Notes under the pieces: model-generated
The model's input: the letters and a program-made list of their open reading frames with translations, nothing else
Database searches by the model: none
What the model was told of the DNA's origin: nothing
NCBI RefSeq assembly: GCF_020400825.1
Contig: NZ_JAINVH010000004.1
Location: 186,001 to 250,000, forward strand
DNA: 64,000 nucleotides
DNA from: Streptomyces sp. HPF1205
GTDB lineage: Bacteria > Actinomycetota > Actinomycetes > Streptomycetales > Streptomycetaceae
Direction of reading: 5' to 3'
Part shown: piece after piece, positions 60,792 through 64,000 of the stretch
Position numbering within the stretch: the stretch's first letter is position 1
Layout of the letters: each line of letters opens with the position of its first letter
Program-made: the position numbers and the translations under genes

Positions 60792-61814
60792 TCACCCGGA
60801 GGATGTGGCGGCGGTCCGGCCGCCGGTCCTGCGCGGGTGGACCCGGTGGAAGGGCAACAGGGCCAGGGAGCGGACGGCCACGGCGCCGATGATCACTGTG
60901 GCGACGGCGACCACGGCCCAGCTCAGCGGGGTGCGCCATGGTGCTCCGGTGCGGGACAGCAGCCGGATACCGTAGGTCGCGCTCGCGGCGGTGGTGAAGG
61001 TCAGGGCCCAGAAACCGAGCGCGAACGGCAACCGCAGGTAGCGGCCGGCAAGGAAGAGGTGGGGCAGGAGCAGCGCGGCCAGCGTGCCGAGCAGCATCTC
61101 GTGCGCTGTTCCCGGCCGTCCTTGCGTGATCGTCCACCAGGCGTTGCCCGCGACCGCGGGCGGCGCGGAGAAGATCGCCAGCGTCGGCAGCAGCGGCCGG
61201 GGAATCTCGGGACCGGTGACGAAGCGGGTCAGGAGCAGCGCCCCGATCAGCAGCCAGAAAAGGATGCCCGAGGCGAAGAGAACCCTCGCCGCGCCGCGGT
61301 GGCCGACTGTCGCGAGGGCCTGTGCGGAGATCAGGGACGCGGCGACCGTGGGCAGCAGATGACCGCCATGAAGCGTTGCCGCGTCCCGCGGCACGGTCAG
61401 CATCCTGGCGACGAACCACGCTCCGAAGCCGGCGCTGAGAGCCACCATGAACCACACGAGCCCCTCCCCCGCCGCCGGGAACCATGCCGCCAGGCGGGCT
61501 GAGAGCAAGGAACCGACAATGGGAACGAGAGCCGCGAACGGACCGAGGACCGGATGGCGCAGGTCCTCGGCGAGGTCCCGCGGACGAAGCCCGGGCGCGG
61601 CATAGCACACCATCGTCACCACCCACGCGGTCGCCGCTGTCAGCCAGAGGAGGTTGGCGATCAACACCGGCGCGCCCAGCCCGACGGCGGCCGTCCATGT
61701 GCCTGCCAGGCCGGACAGGCCGAAGGAGATACCGAAGGCGTTGAGCGGAGGCCGCCTTCCGGCGAGCGGGGCGGTGCCGGCGGAGACCGCCGGTCCGGAC
61801 ATGACTGTGGACAT
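60792..61814 (-). CDS. TDT/SLAC1 family transporter (TehA-like)
   Basis: A 340-residue membrane protein with about ten hydrophobic segments, of the tellurite-resistance/dicarboxylate transporter (TDT) family. Examples are LLWLTAATAWVVTMVCYAA, FAALVPIVGSLLSARLAAWF, FMVALSAGFGAWFVARML, RVLFASGILFWLLIGALLL and WWTITQGRPGTAHEMLLGTLAALLLPHLFLAG. Known members export sulfite, malate or conduct anions. ATG 61814 has GGAG eight bases upstream; a start at 61850 is possible. It lies 191 bases after an internally deleted aldehyde dehydrogenase gene on the same strand. Confidence 0.85.
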   Translation of the reverse strand: MSTVMSGPAVSAGTAPLAGRRPPLNAFGISFGLSGLAGTWTAAVGLGAPVLIANLLWLTAATAWVVTMVCYAAPGLRPRDLAEDLRHPVLGPFAALVPIVGSLLSARLAAWFPAAGEGLVWFMVALSAGFGAWFVARMLTVPRDAATLHGGHLLPTVAASLISAQALATVGHRGAARVLFASGILFWLLIGALLLTRFVTGPEIPRPLLPTLAIFSAPPAVAGNAWWTITQGRPGTAHEMLLGTLAALLLPHLFLAGRYLRLPFALGFWALTFTTAASATYGIRLLSRTGAPWRTPLSWAVVAVATVIIGAVAVRSLALLPFHRVHPRRTGGRTAATSSG

Positions 61815-62005
61815 ACGGGACTCCAGTGGTGTGCGGGCGAGGCGGGGCATGAAGGCGGCGGGTTCCGCCGGTCGACGTCCTCTTGGCGCGACGGGCACGC
61901 GGCGTCCGGCGGCAACGGACCCGGCGGTCCCGCGGCCGGGCCCGCGGGAAGCGCCACCGTGTGGTCGGCCGGCCCTGCCGGCCGCGTCCGGCGGCCGCTC
62001 CTGGC

Positions 62006-62356
62006 TCAGTCGACGAAGACGGTGCGGGTTTCGAGGTACTCCTGAAGGCCGTGGATGCCGAACTCACGCCCGAAGCCCGACATCTTGAAACCTCCGAACG
62101 GGCTGATCGGGTCGTCGACGAACTCGTTGATCGCCACGCGACCGGCGAGTACGCGGTTCGCGATCGCACGGGCCCGCTCGCGGTCCTCACCGTAGATGTA
62201 CGCGTGGAGGCCGTACTCGGTGTCGTTGGCGATGGCGACCGCCTCGTCGTCGTGCCCGATGAGTTCACCGGTCGCCGGATTGTGGATATCGGCGGTCTCC
62301 CGGCCGTGAGAGTCGACGAAACGACCGTTGATGAAGTGCCGGCCAACGGTTTTCAT
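62006..62356 (-). pseudogene. Aldehyde dehydrogenase with in-frame internal deletion, 116 aa
   Basis: The protein begins like a full aldehyde dehydrogenase (MKTVGRHFINGRFVDSHGRE, ending NPATGELIG near residue 34) and then continues directly with its C terminus (HDDEAVAIANDTEYGLHAYIYGEDRERARAIANRVLAGRVAINEFVDD, PISPFGGFKMSGFGREFGIHGLQEYLETRTVFVD). About 330-350 residues are absent, including the NAD site, catalytic Glu and catalytic Cys. The frame is preserved, and start codon and Shine-Dalgarno (GAGGATC) are intact, so a short protein may still be made. It cannot be an active dehydrogenase. Family normal length is about 475-500 residues. Confidence 0.85.
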
Positions 62357-63026
62357 GGTGATCCTCGCGATTCGTGTCCCGGAGATTCCTGCGGCCTGTT
62401 GCCACAGCACGGCTCCGTCCCGTGGAGAGCGTCGGCATCCCGCCGCTGCCGACGCCCCCATTTTTTCCGCGACGCCGGAATCACGGCATCTGTCACATGA
62501 CCAGTACACGATTCACCCCGGCCGGGGCACTCCCGGTCATCCGACCGGGGCCGGCCTTCACCGGCGTGCCGTGAACGGCGTCCTCCCGCCGGTCGATAAA
62601 AGGTGGCCGGCGCATTCCGTGAACCTTCCGTCCGGCGGTGGCCGTCGGCTCACCGGTTGCCCGCGGCAGCCGGACACGGGGACTGCCACGAGCGAGAAAG
62701 CCGATGGCCCGGACGAGGTGGCGGACCTCATTGCGGGCCCTCGGCCGCCAGATCAAGGTGGCCCGCACGGAGCCCGGACCGAGCCAGGACGATCGAGCAG
62801 CGCGTCACCGCCCGGCGGCCCGTCAGGACTTGACGACCCGCTGGCCGCCGCCAACGGTGAGCGCCATCATTCAGGAGAGTGTCCTGCGCCGGCCGTTCGG
62901 CGGCCCGGACGTGCGGCGCACGCAGCGCCGCCGGTCTCCCGGGCCTCCCCCATGCGGTCGTGGACGTCTAGGACGAGGTCCCCTGCCGGCACCCACACCC
63001 GCCTTCCCCACCCACAAACCCCCAGC
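62357..63026. other. Stretch without intact genes
   Basis: About 670 bases. No frame shows convincing homology over its whole length. A plus-strand frame from 62704 reads LRALGRQIKVARTEPGPSQDDRAARHRPAARQ, similar to the start of XRE-type regulators (LGRxIKxARxxAGLSQDDLAARxGLSRQ) but with helix-breaking changes, so at best a decayed remnant. The bases up to about 62400 hold the promoter of the deleted dehydrogenase gene. Confidence 0.4.
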
Positions 63027-63995
63027 TCAGCGCACCCTCCCCCGCGGCTTCAGCCCGCCCGGGGGGAGCTGCGGGGCCGGCAGGCGGTCGCCCTCGTAGC
63101 CCCGGACGTCACCGAAACGGGTGCCTTGTGTCCAGTCCTCGCGGGCTGCGACGATTTCGTCTGCTGACCGGGCCACGAAGTTCCACCACATGACCAGCTT
63201 CTCGGCGAAGGGTTCGCCGCCCAGGAGGAGGAGTGTGGAGGGGACGTCGGCGGTCAGGGGGAGGGCGCGGCGGCCGCAGCCGAGGTAGAGCATGGAGCCG
63301 GGGGGCAGGGGGACGCCGTCGACCTCGGCCTGGCCGGACATGGCCAGCGCCGCGTACTCGAAGTCGGGCTCGAGGGGGAGTCGCGCGTCGGTGCCGGAGG
63401 CCAGGGTGAGGTCCGCGCCGACGATGGGGGTGTACGTGGTGCCGGTCGACGCGGCGCCGTCGACCTCGCCCAGGATCACGGTCGCGTGCAGTCCACCGCC
63501 GCCGGTCACCTCGGGAAGCCGGGCGTGGTGCTCGAAGGCGGGCGCGGTGTGCCGGTGGGCGTCGGGCAGCGCCACCCACAGCTGGGCCCCGTGCAGGTAG
63601 CGGGCGTGGTCGCGCGGCGACTGCTCGGAGTGCGCGATGGCCCGCCCGGCGGTCATCAGCCCGAGCTCCCGGGGACGTACCGTCTGCTTGCTGCCGAGGC
63701 TGTCGCGGTGCAGCACCTCGCCCTCGTGCAGCCAGCTCACCGTCTGCAGCCCGATGTGCGGGTGCGGCGGCACCTGCATACCGGGTTCCTGGGCGATGTC
63801 GTCGGGACCGTAGTGGTCGACGAAGCACCAGGCGCCGACCATCCGGCGCCCGAGGTTGGGCAGCAGCCGGCGGACGACCGTGCTCTCCCCCAGCGGGACG
63901 TTCCTGGGGGCGAGCAGTTCGCGGACCGGGGCGCCGGACACGTCTTCGCGCCCGCCGCACAGGGTGGCCGCGGGCTTCACATCGAGGTTGCTCAT
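63027..63995 (-). CDS. Pirin family protein
   Basis: A 322-residue bicupin of the pirin family. The N-terminal cupin carries the metal motifs: VGAWCFVDHYGPDDIAQ, VPPHPHIGLQTVSWLHEGEVLHRDSLGSKQ and GLMTAGRAIAHSEQSP. The C-terminal cupin includes FEYAALAMSGQAEVDGVPLPPGSMLYLGCG and LLLLGGEPFAEKLVMWWNFVARSADEI. Some pirins are quercetinases or redox sensors; the role here is unknown. The start codon lies five bases from the right edge, so the upstream context is not visible. Confidence 0.92.
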   Translation of the reverse strand: MSNLDVKPAATLCGGREDVSGAPVRELLAPRNVPLGESTVVRRLLPNLGRRMVGAWCFVDHYGPDDIAQEPGMQVPPHPHIGLQTVSWLHEGEVLHRDSLGSKQTVRPRELGLMTAGRAIAHSEQSPRDHARYLHGAQLWVALPDAHRHTAPAFEHHARLPEVTGGGGLHATVILGEVDGAASTGTTYTPIVGADLTLASGTDARLPLEPDFEYAALAMSGQAEVDGVPLPPGSMLYLGCGRRALPLTADVPSTLLLLGGEPFAEKLVMWWNFVARSADEIVAAREDWTQGTRFGDVRGYEGDRLPAPQLPPGGLKPRGRVR

Positions 63996-64000
63996 GCCCC

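Overview
The window looks like a piece of a Streptomyces chromosome or that of a very close relative. The DNA is very GC-rich with strong third-position GC. It carries a chaplin, an SsgA-like sporulation protein, an actinobacterial gas-vesicle cluster, three SpoIIE-type phosphatases and a methylmalonyl-CoA mutase operon. All assignments come from reading the sequence; no database search was run.

Layout. 1-4.9 kb: 3' part of a RecD2-like protein with eroded ATPase motifs, a conserved hypothetical, a DUF5703 protein, a chaplin, an M20 peptidase, tRNA-Leu(GAG) and a strong terminator. 4.9-9 kb: TM2 and DUF2752 membrane proteins, a VapBC-type toxin-antitoxin pair, a FUSC-type membrane protein. 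9.3-11.4 kb: a molybdenum oxidoreductase module (SUOX-like protein, flavin reductase, DUF6510) facing a HTH-TOBE molybdate-type regulator. 11.5-13.3 kb: a ketopantoate-reductase-family gene and a CGNR zinc-finger protein that share a 20-bp inverted repeat in front of each. 13.4-20.9 kb: Tat lipoprotein of the dimethylformamidase type, SGNH esterase, PfkB kinase, an unusual SDR, fumarylacetoacetase, SsgA-like protein. 21-24.7 kb: PAS-GAF-PP2C phosphatase and a phosphoribosyltransferase/hydrolase fusion. 24.9-30.6 kb: a ten-gene gas-vesicle operon on the minus strand (order Y-like, Z-like, A, F, G, O, J, L, S, K). 30.8-34.1 kb: small accessory genes (HTH protein, DUF488, hemerythrin/DUF2249, cupin, secreted peptide). 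34.2-39.3 kb: mutA-mutB-meaB. 39.4-45.2 kb: a SpoIIE phosphatase/kinase gene translationally coupled to a complete sugar ABC importer. 45.7-53.1 kb: winged-HTH regulator, secreted beta-propeller, YceI protein, HSL-type esterase, large LuxR-family ATPase regulator. 53.2-64 kb: an accessory stretch with visible gene decay (N-terminally truncated and frameshifted quinone reductases, an aldehyde dehydrogenase with its whole middle deleted) among a TetR/hydrolase pair with a perfect palindromic operator, a third phosphatase, a chloroperoxidase-type hydrolase, an isochorismatase-family hydrolase, a TDT transporter and a pirin.

How the parts fit. Convergent gene pairs are often separated by long near-perfect hairpins that should terminate transcription from both sides. 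The gas-vesicle genes overlap or nearly touch and should form one transcript; its first two products carry long oppositely charged tails. The most unusual system-level arrangement is the multi-domain phosphatase/anti-sigma-type kinase placed as first gene of a sugar importer operon.
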